NCBI GenBank assembly: GCA_007713455.1
Contig: VMRT01000001.1
Location: 62,001-126,000, forward strand
Length of the DNA stretch: 64,000 bases
Direction: 5' to 3'
Origin: Pseudomonas sp.
GTDB lineage: Bacteria > Pseudomonadota > Gammaproteobacteria > Pseudomonadales > Pseudomonadaceae
Every line of letters starts with the position of its first letter. The first letter of the stretch is position 1. The notes below the pieces were generated by a model, which was not told the DNA's origin, made no database searches, and worked only from the letters and a program-made list of their open reading frames with translations. Of this stretch, positions 38,675 through 50,660 are shown one piece after another. The position numbers were made by a program, and so were the translations under genes.

Positions 38675-39844
38675 CTAACGGCGGCGCGGCACCATCAGCA
38701 TCCACAGCAGGCCCCAGAGCAGTGCCCCGGCGCCGAGCCAGAAGGCGCTGTGCAGGCTGCCGCCCATGCCCATCCAGATGCTGGTCAGCCAGGGGGCGGC
38801 GAGCTGGGTCAGGCCGTAGAGTGCGATCAGCGCCGCCGATAGCCGCGGCCCTTGGTGTGGATGCAGCGCCCGCGCCAGGCGCTGGGTCAACAGCACGGTG
38901 CCGAGAAAGGTGCCGCCGACCAGTACCGCACAGAGCAGGATGCCGACCGCGCCGGGCAGCAGTAGCGCGGCCAGTACGCCGAGCAGTTGGGTGAGATAGC
39001 TCAGGCGCAAGGCGATGTCGTCACCCATGCGCACGCCGAGACGATTCCACAGCCAGGGCGCCGGCAGCGTCGCCAACGCCACCACCAGCCAGCTGCCACC
39101 GATGAGGAAGTCACCGGGCTCCACCTGCAGACGCGCGACCATCGGCAGGAAAGTCATCGGCAGGATGTAGCCCATGCCGGCGCCAGCGTAGGAAAGAAAC
39201 AGCGGTGTGCTGGAGCGATCGAGCAGCTTGCCGCTGGGTGGCTCCTCCGCAGAATGGGCCTTTTCCTCGTCAGGCATGTCCAGCTGCGACAGCTGCCGCC
39301 AGCCCCACCAGGCCAGCGGTATCGAAAGCAACGCCGCCGGCCACCAACGCTCGGCTCCCATCAGGTACCCGTCGCTCAGGCTCACGAGCAAACTGGAGAG
39401 AATCAGCCCGACGCAGACACCGAGATAGACCAGGCCGCTGGAGGAAACGCGCTGCTGTCGCGCCAGCCATTCGAGGATCAGCGAGGGCGCCTGAACGAAT
39501 ACCAGACCGTTGCTGATGCCATTGGCCAGGCGCAATGCGGCGAGGGCGTCAGCGGATTCCGCCTGGGTCTGCAGCAGGGCGCTCAAGACGTGTAGCGCCA
39601 GTGCCCAAGGCAGCGTACGGCGGATCTGCGCGACGCGATGCCAGCGCACCGCGAGCAGGGCGCCGATCAGATAGCCCAAGTAGTTCCAGCTGGCGATGCT
39701 GGCGCCTTCCTGCACGGTCAGCAGACCGTCCTCCACCAGCCAGGGCAGCAGCGGGGTATAGACGAAGCGGCCAAGGCCATGGACGACCAACAAGAGAACG
39801 GCACCGGCCAGCAGGACCGGAAACAGGGCGACACGCTGAGGCAT
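38675..39844 (-). CDS. YbfB/YjiJ-family MFS transporter
   Basis: The 389-residue protein has about twelve helices. Its start [23 protein letters not shown] and [12 protein letters not shown] match the YbfB/YjiJ subfamily of sugar/other MFS carriers. No substrate can be read out. It lies upstream of rlmF on the same strand with a 71-bp gap. Confidence 0.87.
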   Translation of the reverse strand: MPQRVALFPVLLAGAVLLLVVHGLGRFVYTPLLPWLVEDGLLTVQEGASIASWNYLGYLIGALLAVRWHRVAQIRRTLPWALALHVLSALLQTQAESADALAALRLANGISNGLVFVQAPSLILEWLARQQRVSSSGLVYLGVCVGLILSSLLVSLSDGYLMGAERWWPAALLSIPLAWWGWRQLSQLDMPDEEKAHSAEEPPSGKLLDRSSTPLFLSYAGAGMGYILPMTFLPMVARLQVEPGDFLIGGSWLVVALATLPAPWLWNRLGVRMGDDIALRLSYLTQLLGVLAALLLPGAVGILLCAVLVGGTFLGTVLLTQRLARALHPHQGPRLSAALIALYGLTQLAAPWLTSIWMGMGGSLHSAFWLGAGALLWGLLWMLMVPRRR

Positions 39845-39954
39845 GGAGTCTGTTCTTTTTAGAATGAGAGCTGGAGCTTAACAGCTGGCCCTTTCAGCCG
39901 CCATGCCACTTTTCGCTGGCTACCCGTCGGTGGGTGTCCCGAGGCAGCCGGCAT

Positions 39955-41781
39955 TCATAGCGGAAACAGCAGCGGCACCAGCAGCACCGAGACGATCATG
40001 ATCAGCGCGGTAAAGGGCACGCCAACTCGGACGAAGTCGGCGAAGCGGTATTGCCCAGGACCGAGCACCAGGGTGTTCACCGGCGAGGAAATCGGCGTCA
40101 TGAACGCGGCTGAGGCGGCCAGCGCGACGATCATGGCGAACGGATAGGGCGAGGCGCCCAGCTGTTCGGCGGTGGACAGCGCAACGGGTGCCATCAGCAC
40201 AGCCGTCGCCGTGTTGGAGATGAACAGCCCGATCACTGCGGTCAGCAGAAACAGGCAGGCGAGCAAGGCATGCGGTCCGGCGTCGCCGAGCAGGCCGACT
40301 AGCCCCGATGTCGCCAGGGCGATGCCGCCGGTCTTCTGCAACGCCAGGGCGAACGGCAGCATGCCGACGATCAGCACCAGGCTTTGCCAGTGAATCGCCT
40401 TGTAGGCGCTGTCCATGTCGATGCAGCGGAACAGGCCCATGACCAGGCAGCCAATCAGCGCCGCCAGCACGTTGGGCACCAGGCCGCTGACCATCAATGT
40501 CACCATCACCGCCAGCCCGAGCAGCGCGAACGGTGCCTGGTTGGCCGCGGGCGCCACATCGTCCACCTCGGCCGGCAGGCTCAGCACGAGGAAGTCGCGG
40601 CTCATGCCCTGCAGACGGTGAATGTGCTTCCAGCTGCCGGCCACCAGCAGCGTATCGGCTGGCTTGAGCTTTTCATCCACTAGCAGCCCCTGCAGGGCTT
40701 GGCGATTGCGGCGCAGACCGACCACGTTGAGCTTGTGCCGGCTGCGAAAACCCAGTTGCTGGATGGTCTTGCCCGGTAGGCGCGAATCCGGTGGCAGCGC
40801 CACTTCCGCCAGCCCCAGCTCGCGACCGTACACCGAATAGTAGGAGGTGCTGAGTTGCAGGGGTTCGAGGCCCAGCTCCTGATAGGCGCCGAGCAGGCCG
40901 ATGGCCGGGCTGGCCAGATCGACCAGCAGCACATCGCCGACGAACAGTTCGGTATTGCCCGTCGCGATCAGCAGAAGGTTGCGAAAGCGGTCATGGCGTT
41001 CCACGGCGATCACGTTGATGCCGTACTGGGTTCGCAGCTTCAGCTCGTCCAGCGCCTGGTTGGCGAGAATCGATCCCGGCATCACCCGCAGTCGCCGCTC
41101 GCGTTCTTCCAGTCGATACTCCCGCGCCAGATCCGCCAGCGTATGGCGATGTTCTGTCGTTTCGCTGCGCTTGTCGCTGCCCAGCCAGCGGCGCGCCAGC
41201 AGCATGTAGCCGACGCCGAGCAGCAGAATCGCCAGGCCGATGGGGGTGAAATCGAAGAAGGAGAAGCCGTCGAGCCCGGCGCGGCGCAGTTCGCTGTTGA
41301 TCACCAGGTTCGGCGGCGTCGCCACCAGCGTCAGCATGCCGCTGATCAGGCCGGCGAACGCCAGCGGCATCATCAGCCGCCGTGGCGAGACCTTCATGCG
41401 ATTGGCGATGCCGAGCACCACGGGAATGAAGATCGCCACCACGCCGGTCGAACTCATCACCGAGCCGAGCGCCGCGACGGCCAGCATCAGCAGAATCAGC
41501 AAGCGGGTCTCGCTGCTGCCGGCGGTACGCATCAGCCAGTCGCCCAGGCGATAGGCGATGCCGGTGCGCACAAGTCCGTCGCCGATGACGAACAGAGCGG
41601 CGATCAGCACCACGCTCGGATCGCTGAAGCCGGCCAGTGCCTCCTGTACGCTGAGCACACCAGTGAGCGGCAGCGCGACCATGGCCAGTACCGCCACCAC
41701 GTCCATGCGTGGCTTGTTCAGCGCGAACAGGCCGATGCAGCCGGTGAGCAGGGCGAGAACCAGCAGCAGGTCGCCACTCAT
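39955..41781 (-). CDS. SLC13-family permease with central RCK/TrkA-C domains
   Basis: The 608-residue protein has two groups of hydrophobic helices in the DASS/ArsB-type fold, split by a hydrophilic middle (about residues 200-380). That middle contains two TrkA-C (RCK-C) type modules, as in the YfbS-type permeases of anion/sulfate or dicarboxylate. GFSDPSVVLIAALFVIGDGL and MPITSSTG-like loops (here SSTGVVAIFIPVV) are visible. It lies 6 bp after the small winged-helix gene and is probably its operon partner. Confidence 0.86.
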   Translation of the reverse strand: MSGDLLLVLALLTGCIGLFALNKPRMDVVAVLAMVALPLTGVLSVQEALAGFSDPSVVLIAALFVIGDGLVRTGIAYRLGDWLMRTAGSSETRLLILLMLAVAALGSVMSSTGVVAIFIPVVLGIANRMKVSPRRLMMPLAFAGLISGMLTLVATPPNLVINSELRRAGLDGFSFFDFTPIGLAILLLGVGYMLLARRWLGSDKRSETTEHRHTLADLAREYRLEERERRLRVMPGSILANQALDELKLRTQYGINVIAVERHDRFRNLLLIATGNTELFVGDVLLVDLASPAIGLLGAYQELGLEPLQLSTSYYSVYGRELGLAEVALPPDSRLPGKTIQQLGFRSRHKLNVVGLRRNRQALQGLLVDEKLKPADTLLVAGSWKHIHRLQGMSRDFLVLSLPAEVDDVAPAANQAPFALLGLAVMVTLMVSGLVPNVLAALIGCLVMGLFRCIDMDSAYKAIHWQSLVLIVGMLPFALALQKTGGIALATSGLVGLLGDAGPHALLACLFLLTAVIGLFISNTATAVLMAPVALSTAEQLGASPYPFAMIVALAASAAFMTPISSPVNTLVLGPGQYRFADFVRVGVPFTALIMIVSVLLVPLLFPL

Positions 41782-41787
41782 GGTCGA

Positions 41788-42084
41788 TCAGGGATATTCG
41801 AGAATGGATTTGATACGCGGCAGGTTGCGCTCGATCCAGCCCTTGTCGATGGCACCCCAGTCGCGGATGGCGTAGTGGCCGGCATTGTGGCGTTCGCCGT
41901 CGTCCTGCTCGAAGCTGCAGTCGATGTCCAGCTCCGCGAGCGCGGCAAGGGTGTCCTGGGCGGTGCGCCGCGGCATGCCGGTCGCGGCCATCAGTGCAGG
42001 GACACTGCAGGCGGTGCCGCTGTCGATCAGCCAGGCGACGTAGAGTCGGCGATAGAAACTGGTTTTGGTCTTGCTGACGGTCAT
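41788..42084 (-). CDS. Small winged helix-turn-helix protein
   Basis: The 98-residue protein begins MTVSKTKTSFYRRLYVAWLI and has an HTH-like segment (SVPALMAATGMPRRTAQDTL). The pattern is consistent with the Pfam HTH_43 winged-helix family. It lies directly upstream of the SLC13 gene and may regulate it. DNA binding is an inference. Confidence 0.72.
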   Translation of the reverse strand: MTVSKTKTSFYRRLYVAWLIDSGTACSVPALMAATGMPRRTAQDTLAALAELDIDCSFEQDDGERHNAGHYAIRDWGAIDKGWIERNLPRIKSILEYP

Positions 42085-42142
42085 GGAAGGTCCCTGGCCA
42101 GGTCGTCGGTGGGGGCAGCGACCTGGCCAGGCTCGCTGCGGT

Positions 42143-43525
42143 TTAGCGCAGGGCGAGCATGCCGATGTAGGTCGCGGCGCCCGCAGTGTAACCGAGGAAG
42201 GCCAGCAAGCTGACGCGCTTGACGTACCAGGTGAAGCTGATCTTCTCCATGCCCATCGCCGCGACGCCCGCTGCCGAGCCGATGATCAAGGTGCTGCCGC
42301 CGGTACCGGCGCAGAAAGCGAGCATCTCCCAGAAGTTGCCATCGACGACGAACTGCGACAGCCAGCTGGTCTCCTCGGGGCTGGCAGAAGCCAGTACGGC
42401 AGGGCTGACCAACGGATACATCTTCATCGCACCGGCCACCAGCGGCACGTTGTCGACCACGGCCGAAAGCAGGCCGATGGCGTAGGTGATCGGGTAGATG
42501 TGGCCGAGCGATTCGCGCAGGGCGGTCGCGACCTGGGTCAGGTGGCCCGCGGTAGCGAGACTGGATACGGCCAGCAGAATGCCGAGGAAGAACAGCACGC
42601 TGGGGGTGTCCACCTTGCGCAGCACGCCGACCACCGAGAGAGGGTGCTTGTCTTCGGCATTCTTGTTGCGGTGGATGAACTCGGTGGTTACCCAGAGCAC
42701 GCCGAGGCCGAAGAGGATGCCCATGTAAGGCGGCAGGTGGGTCACGGTCTTAAACACCGGGACGAAGAGCAGGGCAGCGAGGCCAAGACCGAGTACCAGA
42801 TTGCGCTCGAATACGGTGGTGGTCGGTGGGTGCTTCTCGGCCAGGTGAGCACGAGGACGTGGGCGTGGTGCCTCGCCGCGCAGACGGAAGCTGAGAATGA
42901 TCAGCGGCACCAGTAGGCACACCAGGCTTGGCAGGAACAGGCCGGTGATCACGCCGGAAGCGCTGATCTGGTTGCCGATCCAGAGCATGGTGGTGGTCAC
43001 GTCACCGATCGGCGACCAGGCACCACCGGCGTTGGCGGCGATTACCACGACGCCGACGAACAACCAGCGCTCGGGACGGCCACGGATGAGCTTGCGCAGC
43101 AGCGAGACCATGACGATGGTGGTGGTCAGGTTGTCCAGTGCTGCAGAGAGGAAGAAGGTGAGGAAGCCGATGATCCACAGCAGGTGCACGCGCTTGCGGG
43201 TCTGGATGCGGTCGGTGATTACCTTGAAACCTTCGTGGGAGTCGATCAGCTCGACGATGGTCATCGCGCCGAGCAGGAAGAAGAGAATCTCCGAGACTTC
43301 TCCCAGGTGATGACGCAGCGATTCGACCACCACCGCCGAGGAGTCCCCGGGGTTGTGGCTGCCGGGTTGCAGCAGCGGAAGTATCTGGTCGGCGCCCAGC
43401 ACCAGAATGGTCCAGGTTACAACCGCGGTCAGGATCGCGGCAGCGGCCTTGTCTATCTTCAGGGGATGTTCAAAGGCTATGCATAGATAGCCTATGACGA
43501 ACACGACAGCCATGAGTGCATACAT
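42143..43525 (-). CDS. nhaD: NhaD-type Na+/H+ antiporter
   Basis: This 460-residue inner-membrane protein expels Na+ (or Li+) in exchange for protons. Its pattern fits the NhaD family of the ion-transporter superfamily: EILFFLLGAMTIVELIDSH, FLSAALDNLTTTIVM, GGAWSPIGDVTTTMLW, VDNVPLVAGAM and GTGGSTLIIGSAAGVAAMG. The start at 43525 follows GGAG at the usual distance. Confidence 0.92.
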   Translation of the reverse strand: MYALMAVVFVIGYLCIAFEHPLKIDKAAAAILTAVVTWTILVLGADQILPLLQPGSHNPGDSSAVVVESLRHHLGEVSEILFFLLGAMTIVELIDSHEGFKVITDRIQTRKRVHLLWIIGFLTFFLSAALDNLTTTIVMVSLLRKLIRGRPERWLFVGVVVIAANAGGAWSPIGDVTTTMLWIGNQISASGVITGLFLPSLVCLLVPLIILSFRLRGEAPRPRPRAHLAEKHPPTTTVFERNLVLGLGLAALLFVPVFKTVTHLPPYMGILFGLGVLWVTTEFIHRNKNAEDKHPLSVVGVLRKVDTPSVLFFLGILLAVSSLATAGHLTQVATALRESLGHIYPITYAIGLLSAVVDNVPLVAGAMKMYPLVSPAVLASASPEETSWLSQFVVDGNFWEMLAFCAGTGGSTLIIGSAAGVAAMGMEKISFTWYVKRVSLLAFLGYTAGAATYIGMLALR

Positions 43526-43887
43526 CGGAGGGACTCCATCTTGAGGAACCTTGCCGGGGCATGCGGGTGTGTCGACGCAGCCTCAGCGGCTGGCAGGGGA
43601 ACGATTCGCTAGCGAGGTGAAACAAATCGGGGCGGTGGACTGCCCTGGGAGACGGTTGCGCGTTCGGCGAAATACGTGGGGCATTGCGCTTCGCAGCAGG
43701 GGGCTCATTTCACATCGTCGAGCTGTTCGTCTTGGCTTTAACGGCCTGCCAGTTTGTAAAGGGGGGGGTCATGTGCGGCATAGTGTATCAGCGTTGCCGG
43801 TAATAACTTGTCATCAATCAAGATGACCTCCTTAAGCACAAAGGCCAGCACCTTTCGGGCTGGCCTTTTGCGTTTACCGCGTCCTGA
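43526..43887. other. nhaD/valS intergenic region with a terminator and a G8 run
   Basis: This 362-bp stretch has no convincing gene. It holds the nhaD promoter region, a run of eight G near 43760, and at its right end the valS terminator listed separately. The G run is a possible slippage site but not in a gene. Confidence 0.6.
43840..43868 (-). terminator. valS terminator (bidirectional hairpin)
   Basis: AAAGGCCAGC and GCTGGCCTTT are perfect 10-bp arms around a 9-nt loop, 20 bp after the valS stop. T-runs exist on both strands, better on the plus strand. Confidence 0.8.
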
Positions 43888-46722
43888 TCAGAGCGTGGCG
43901 ATGCGGTCGCGCTGCTCCTGCAGCCTGGCTTTGGCCTGTTCGGCCTCGGCCAGTTTGGCGCGTTCCTTGTCGATCACCTCGGCGGGTGCCTTGTCGACGA
44001 AACCGGCATTCGACAGCTTTCCGCCGACGCGCTTGACCTCGCCGTCCAGCCGGGCGAGTTCCTTGTCCAGGCGAGCCAGTTCGGCATCCTTGTCGATCAG
44101 GCCAGCCATCGGCACAAGCACCTGCATGTCACCCACCAGCGCGATGGCCGACAGCGGTGCTTCTTCGCCGTCGTTGAGCAGGCGCACGCTTTCCAGCTTG
44201 GCCAGTTTCTTCAGCAGCGGCTCGTTGTCGGTCAGGCGGCGTTGATCGGTAGCCGAGGCGTTGCCCAGCACCACGTCTATGCGCTTGGCCATGGAGATGT
44301 TCATCTCGCCGCGGATCTGGCGGATGCCCAGCATGAAGGCCTTGAGCCACTCGATATCGCCTTCGGCGGCTTCGTCGATACGCTCCGGGTTGAACTCCGG
44401 CCACGGCTGCAGCATCAGCGTCGGACCGGACTTGCCGGCGAGCTGCGCGACGCGCTGCCAGATTTCCTCGGTAATGAACGGCATGAACGGATGCGCCAGG
44501 CGCAGCGCGGTTTCCAGCACGCGCACCAAGGTGCGGCGGGTACCGCGCTGGCGTTCGGCGCTTGCGGTCTCGTCCCACAGCAGCGGCTTGACCAGCTCCA
44601 GGTACCAGGCGCAGTACTCGTCCCAGATGAACTCGTACAGCGCCTGAGCGGCCAGGTCGAAGCGGAACGCCTCCAGCTGTCGATTCACTTCGCTCTCGGT
44701 ACGCTGCAGCGCGGAGATGATCCAGCGATCCACCGACGAGAGCTCGACGGGCTCGCCGTTGACCCCCGTGTCCTTGCCCTCGGTGTTCTCGAAGACGAAG
44801 TTGGCGGCGTTCCAGATCTTGTTGCAGAAGTTGCGGTAACCCTCGACGCGGCCCATGTCGAACTTGATGTCGCGGCCGGTTGAGGCCAGCGAGCAGAAGG
44901 TGAAGCGCAGGGCGTCGGTGCCGTAGCTGGCGATGCCTTCGGGGAACTCGGCACGGGTCTGCTTGGCGATCTTCTCGGCCAGCTTGGGCTGCATCATGCC
45001 GCTGGTGCGCTTGGTCAGCAGTTCATCGAGGGTGATGCCATCGACGATGTCCAGCGGGTCGAGCACGTTGCCCTTGGACTTGGACATCTTCTGCCCCTGA
45101 CCATCGCGTACCAGACCGTGCACGTAGACGGTCTTGAACGGAATCTGCCCGGTCAGGTGAGTGGACAGCATGATCATCCGGGCGACCCAGAAGAAGATGA
45201 TGTCGAAGCCTGTGACCAGCACGTCGGTGGGGTGGAAGGTCTTCAGGAACTCGGTCTGCTGCGGCCAGCCGAGTGTGGAAAAGGTCCACAGGCCGGAGCT
45301 GAACCAGGTGTCCAGCACGTCCTCGTCCTGACGCAGCTCGACGTTGTTGCAGAGGTTGTACTTGCTGCGTACCTCCACTTCATCGCGGCCAACGTAGACG
45401 TTGCCGGCTTCGTCGTACCAGGCCGGAATGCGATGGCCCCACCAGAGCTGACGGCTGATACACCAGTCCTGGATGTCGCGCATCCAGCTGAAGTACATGT
45501 TTTCGTACTGCTTGGGCACGAACTGGATTTCGCCACTTTCCACGGCGGCGATGGCCTTCTCGGCCAGCGGCTTGGTGGAAACGTACCACTGGTCCGTCAG
45601 CCAGGGCTCGATGATGGTGCCGGAGCGATCGCCGCGCGGTACTTTCAGCGCGTGGTCATCGATCTTTTCCAGCAGGCTCATGGCTTCGAACTCGGCGACG
45701 ATGGCCTTGCGCGCATCGAAACGGTCCATATGCGCGTAGCCGTCCGGCAGGCTGCCGTCGATCTTGTCGTTCACCGAGCCGTCGATGTTGAACACCTGGG
45801 CACGGGCCAGCACGCAGGCGTTCTGGTCGAAGATGTTGATCAGCGGCAGGTGATGACGCTTGCCCACCTCATAGTCGTTGAAGTCGTGCGCCGGGGTGAT
45901 CTTCACGCAGCCGGTACCGAACTCGAGGTCGACATAGTCGTCAGCGACGATCGGGATCAGGCGGTTGACCAGCGGCAGCATGACGTGACGGCCGATCAGG
46001 CTCTTGTAGCGCTCGTCCTCCGGGTGCACGGCGATGGCGGCGTCACCGAGCATGGTTTCCGGACGGGTAGTGGCGACCACCAGGTAATCCAGGCCGTCTG
46101 CAGTCTTGCAGCCGTCGGCCAGCGGATAACGCAGGTGCCAGAGATGACCTTTCTCGTCATGGTTCTCGACTTCGAGGTCTGAGATCGCGGTGTGCAGCTT
46201 GGTGTCCCAGTTGACCAGGCGCTTGCCGCGATAGATCAGGCCGTCCTCGTGCAGGCGGACGAAGGCTTCCTTGACCGCCTCGGAGAGGCCGTCGTCCATG
46301 GTGAAGCGCTCGCGCGACCAGTCCACCGAGGAGCCCAGACGACGGATCTGCCGGGTGATGGTGCCGCCGGACTCTTCCTTCCACTGCCAGACCTTCTCGA
46401 GAAACTTCTCGCGTCCAAGGTCATGACGCGAAACGCCCTGCGCGCCGAGCTGGCGCTCGACCACCATCTGCGTGGCGATACCAGCATGGTCTGTACCTGG
46501 CTGCCACAGGGTGTTGCGGCCCTGCATGCGGCGCCAGCGGATCAAAGCATCCATGATGGCGTTGTTGAAGCCGTGACCCATGTGCAGGCTGCCGGTGACG
46601 TTCGGCGGCGGGATCATGATGGTGTAGGGCTCGCCGGAACCTTGCGGGGCGAAATAGTTGTTCGATTCCCAGGTCTGGTACCAGGAAGTCTCGATGGCGT
46701 GCGGCTGGTAGGTCTTGTCCAT
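43888..46722 (-). CDS. valS: Valyl-tRNA synthetase
   Basis: This class I synthetase charges tRNA-Val. The 944-residue protein contains the HIGH motif as [17 protein letters not shown] (near residue 46), the editing domain, KMSKS as [11 protein letters not shown], the anticodon-binding domain and a C-terminal coiled coil ([19 protein letters not shown]). Length and order are normal. It is separated from the upstream gene of the holC region by a terminator-like hairpin. Confidence 0.97.
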   Translation of the reverse strand: MDKTYQPHAIETSWYQTWESNNYFAPQGSGEPYTIMIPPPNVTGSLHMGHGFNNAIMDALIRWRRMQGRNTLWQPGTDHAGIATQMVVERQLGAQGVSRHDLGREKFLEKVWQWKEESGGTITRQIRRLGSSVDWSRERFTMDDGLSEAVKEAFVRLHEDGLIYRGKRLVNWDTKLHTAISDLEVENHDEKGHLWHLRYPLADGCKTADGLDYLVVATTRPETMLGDAAIAVHPEDERYKSLIGRHVMLPLVNRLIPIVADDYVDLEFGTGCVKITPAHDFNDYEVGKRHHLPLINIFDQNACVLARAQVFNIDGSVNDKIDGSLPDGYAHMDRFDARKAIVAEFEAMSLLEKIDDHALKVPRGDRSGTIIEPWLTDQWYVSTKPLAEKAIAAVESGEIQFVPKQYENMYFSWMRDIQDWCISRQLWWGHRIPAWYDEAGNVYVGRDEVEVRSKYNLCNNVELRQDEDVLDTWFSSGLWTFSTLGWPQQTEFLKTFHPTDVLVTGFDIIFFWVARMIMLSTHLTGQIPFKTVYVHGLVRDGQGQKMSKSKGNVLDPLDIVDGITLDELLTKRTSGMMQPKLAEKIAKQTRAEFPEGIASYGTDALRFTFCSLASTGRDIKFDMGRVEGYRNFCNKIWNAANFVFENTEGKDTGVNGEPVELSSVDRWIISALQRTESEVNRQLEAFRFDLAAQALYEFIWDEYCAWYLELVKPLLWDETASAERQRGTRRTLVRVLETALRLAHPFMPFITEEIWQRVAQLAGKSGPTLMLQPWPEFNPERIDEAAEGDIEWLKAFMLGIRQIRGEMNISMAKRIDVVLGNASATDQRRLTDNEPLLKKLAKLESVRLLNDGEEAPLSAIALVGDMQVLVPMAGLIDKDAELARLDKELARLDGEVKRVGGKLSNAGFVDKAPAEVIDKERAKLAEAEQAKARLQEQRDRIATL

Positions 46723-46775
46723 GCGGCGGGACCCTTAAAACGGCTGGTCGGAAAAACGGGCAAGTATAAAGGCAA

Positions 46776-46799
46776 ACGGCCGCGAGATTTCGCGGCCGT
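46776..46799 (-). terminator. Hairpin between the holC-linked gene and valS
   Basis: ACGGCCGCGA and TCGCGGCCGT, with a 4-nt loop, form a perfect stem 30 bp after the stop of the 128-residue gene. A short TTT follows on the minus strand. valS may still be partly cotranscribed. Confidence 0.6.
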
Positions 46800-46829
46800 G
46801 CTTATTAACTGCGCATTGTCGCGGATGAC

Positions 46830-47216
46830 TCAGGAGCGAGGCGGGGGCGTGCGTACCAGGCGCTCGATTCGGCTCTCGAGGCGACGCTTGAGTTCCGCCT
46901 CGATCTGCGGCACGAAGTCGTCGATCACTTCCTGCAGGATCAGATTGGCCGCGGTGCGCAGCTCATGGTCGATGTGCCGTTCGGCCAGGGAGCGAAACGC
47001 GCTACGCACGCTGGTTTCCCGTGGCTCGTCGTCGCTGGCGCTCGCGGCCGGAACGGCAGGCGCTGGCTCGACGATATCGGACAGCAGCGGAATGCTGTCC
47101 GGGTCCAGCGCTGCGCCGGCCGGAGCCTCGTCTGGAAAATCGTCACCGAGCAGGGCGCGAATGGACTCGAGATCGCTCAGCAGTTCGGCGGGTTTGTTCG
47201 GGGCTTTCGGTGTCAT
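46830..47216 (-). CDS. Hypothetical protein between holC and valS
   Basis: The 128-residue protein is acidic in its N-terminal part (LLSDLESIRALLGDDFPDEAP) and helical in its C-terminal part (ILQEVIDDFVPQIEAELKRRLE). It is linked in position to holC and valS, as in Pseudomonas genomes I remember. The function is unknown. Confidence 0.75.
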   Translation of the reverse strand: MTPKAPNKPAELLSDLESIRALLGDDFPDEAPAGAALDPDSIPLLSDIVEPAPAVPAASASDDEPRETSVRSAFRSLAERHIDHELRTAANLILQEVIDDFVPQIEAELKRRLESRIERLVRTPPPRS

Positions 47217-47288
47217 CTCAGAAGTTTCCGGGGCTTGAGCATCCCGGCGGCTGCCAGGGGTTTTCCCTTTGCTATCGAATGGTTGGTC

Positions 47289-47708
47289 TTAAAGCTCGAC
47301 CCGTTTCGGATCATAGCCCTGGCGTCGATACAGGCGGAAATTCTCCCGGCAGGCGGTCAGCAGTTGCGGTTCCTGGTTGACGATCTCGATGACCCGGCTG
47401 AACTGGTCGATTTGCGACGAAAGCGTCGATGCCAGGTTGATCAAGAGGCCCTGCGTGAATTGAGGTGCCTGGTCGACACCGATCACCACCGGGGCTTTCG
47501 GGTCGTCGACGTGCTGCTCGTGGGGAATGAAGCGCTCGGCGCGAAAGCCCCAGAGTAGCTCGTCGACTTCGCTCGACTGCGTTTCATCGACGCAGCGAAT
47601 GAATACCTGCATGCCGTGTTGCCAGCCCTTGGCCGCCAACTGACAGGCCGCCCGCAGGCGGCCGGTCGGGTTGGCGTCGGGCAGGACGTAGAATTCGATC
47701 CGCGTCAT
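47289..47708 (-). CDS. holC: DNA polymerase III subunit chi
   Basis: The chi subunit links the clamp loader (through psi) to single-stranded-DNA-binding protein. The 139-residue protein begins MTRIEFYVLPDANPTGRLRA and contains the family features KGWQHGMQVFIRC, LLWGFRAERFIPHEQ and APVVIG. It lies between pepA and valS, a common place for this gene. Confidence 0.94.
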   Translation of the reverse strand: MTRIEFYVLPDANPTGRLRAACQLAAKGWQHGMQVFIRCVDETQSSEVDELLWGFRAERFIPHEQHVDDPKAPVVIGVDQAPQFTQGLLINLASTLSSQIDQFSRVIEIVNQEPQLLTACRENFRLYRRQGYDPKRVEL

Positions 47709-47783
47709 GGGCGTGCTCCGCTCTGGCCGGGCAGCGCAAGGCGGCTTCGGCCCGAGGGATCAGGCGCGACGGCCAGGTGCATC

Positions 47784-49355
<1,572 letters not shown>

Positions 49356-49538
49356 CTAACGACTGCGCTAGGCTAGAAACGTTGCAATCGTCGATGCTTC
49401 CGCGATTGTTTCGGCGCGGCGGTCCGCGTCCGCTCGGTGCGTCATTACCCAATTTCCAACGGCCCGCTCCGGCGGGCCGGCAACTGGCGGCTAGTTTGAG
49501 CGTTGCCGCCAGAGCCTGACAACCCTGGAGTGTCTGGT

Positions 49539-50660
49539 TTGATCGTCTTTCGTTACCTGTCCCGAGAGCTGCTGGTCACCATGAGCGCGGTCAGTGCCGT
49601 GCTGCTGGTGATCATCATGAGTGGCCGTTTCATCAAGTATCTGGCGCAGGCTGCGCAGGGACTGCTCGACCCAGGGGTGCTGTTGCTGATCATGGGCTTT
49701 CGTCTGCCCGGCTTTCTGCAGCTGATCCTCCCGCTCGGACTGTTTCTCGGCATTCTGCTGGCCTACGGGCGCCTCTATCTGGAAAGCGAAATGACGGTGC
49801 TTTCGGCCACGGGCATGAGCCAGCGCCGGCTGCTGGTCTACAGCCTGGCGCCCGCCGCCCTGGTGGCGGTGGTGGTGGGATGGCTGAGCCTTGGGTTGGC
49901 GCCGCAGGGCATCGCCGAGGTGGACCGTATCCTCAATCAGCAGGACTCCCTGACCGAGTTCGACACGCTGGTGCCGGGGCGCTTCCAGACGTTGCGCGGC
50001 GGTTCACGGGTAACCTACACCCGCGAACTGTCGGCTGACCGCAGCGAACTCGGCGGGGTGTTCATCTCCGAAACCAATGTCTCGCGTCAGACCGGAAAGG
50101 AAAGCGGGCTGTCGGTGCTGGTTGCCGAGAGCGGACGGCAGGAAGTCCAGCCCGATGGCAGTCGCTATCTGATTCTGGAAAACGGCTATCGCTATGACGG
50201 CAACCCGGGACAGGCCGGTTACCGCGCCATCCAGTACGACACCTATGGCGTGCTGCTTCCCAAGCCGGAAGTGAGCATGGAGCTGAGCGAACGTGAGGCG
50301 CTGCCGACTCGGGAGCTGCTCGGCAGCGACAACATCCGTCATCGCACCGAGCTGCAGTGGCGCTTCTCATTGCCGTTGCTGGTGTTCGTCGTCACCGTGC
50401 TCGCGGTGCCGCTGGCCAAGGTGAATCCGCGACAGGGGCGTTTTCTCAAGCTGCTGCCGGCGATCCTTCTGTACATGACCTACCTCGCGTTGCTGATCGC
50501 CGTGCGCGGTGCGCTGGACAAGGGGCGAATCCCGATGGCGCTGGGCCTTTGGTGGGTGCACGGGCTGTTCCTGGCGATAGGGCTGTTGATGCTGTACTGG
50601 GAGCCGATCAGGCTGCGGATGAAGAAGGGCAGTGCGCAGCGGGAGGTGGCTCGTGGTTAA
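49539..50660 (+). CDS. lptF: LPS export ABC transporter permease LptF
   Basis: LptF is one of the two inner-membrane permeases of the LptB2FG machine that extracts lipopolysaccharide. From a TTG at 49539 (TTG ATC GTC TTT CGT) it has 373 residues, beginning IVFRYLSRELLVTM. GGAG lies eight bases before this TTG. The frame is open back to 49503 but without a ribosome site. Six helices flank a periplasmic jelly-roll domain. Its stop overlaps the lptG start. Confidence 0.94.
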   Translation: MIVFRYLSRELLVTMSAVSAVLLVIIMSGRFIKYLAQAAQGLLDPGVLLLIMGFRLPGFLQLILPLGLFLGILLAYGRLYLESEMTVLSATGMSQRRLLVYSLAPAALVAVVVGWLSLGLAPQGIAEVDRILNQQDSLTEFDTLVPGRFQTLRGGSRVTYTRELSADRSELGGVFISETNVSRQTGKESGLSVLVAESGRQEVQPDGSRYLILENGYRYDGNPGQAGYRAIQYDTYGVLLPKPEVSMELSEREALPTRELLGSDNIRHRTELQWRFSLPLLVFVVTVLAVPLAKVNPRQGRFLKLLPAILLYMTYLALLIAVRGALDKGRIPMALGLWWVHGLFLAIGLLMLYWEPIRLRMKKGSAQREVARG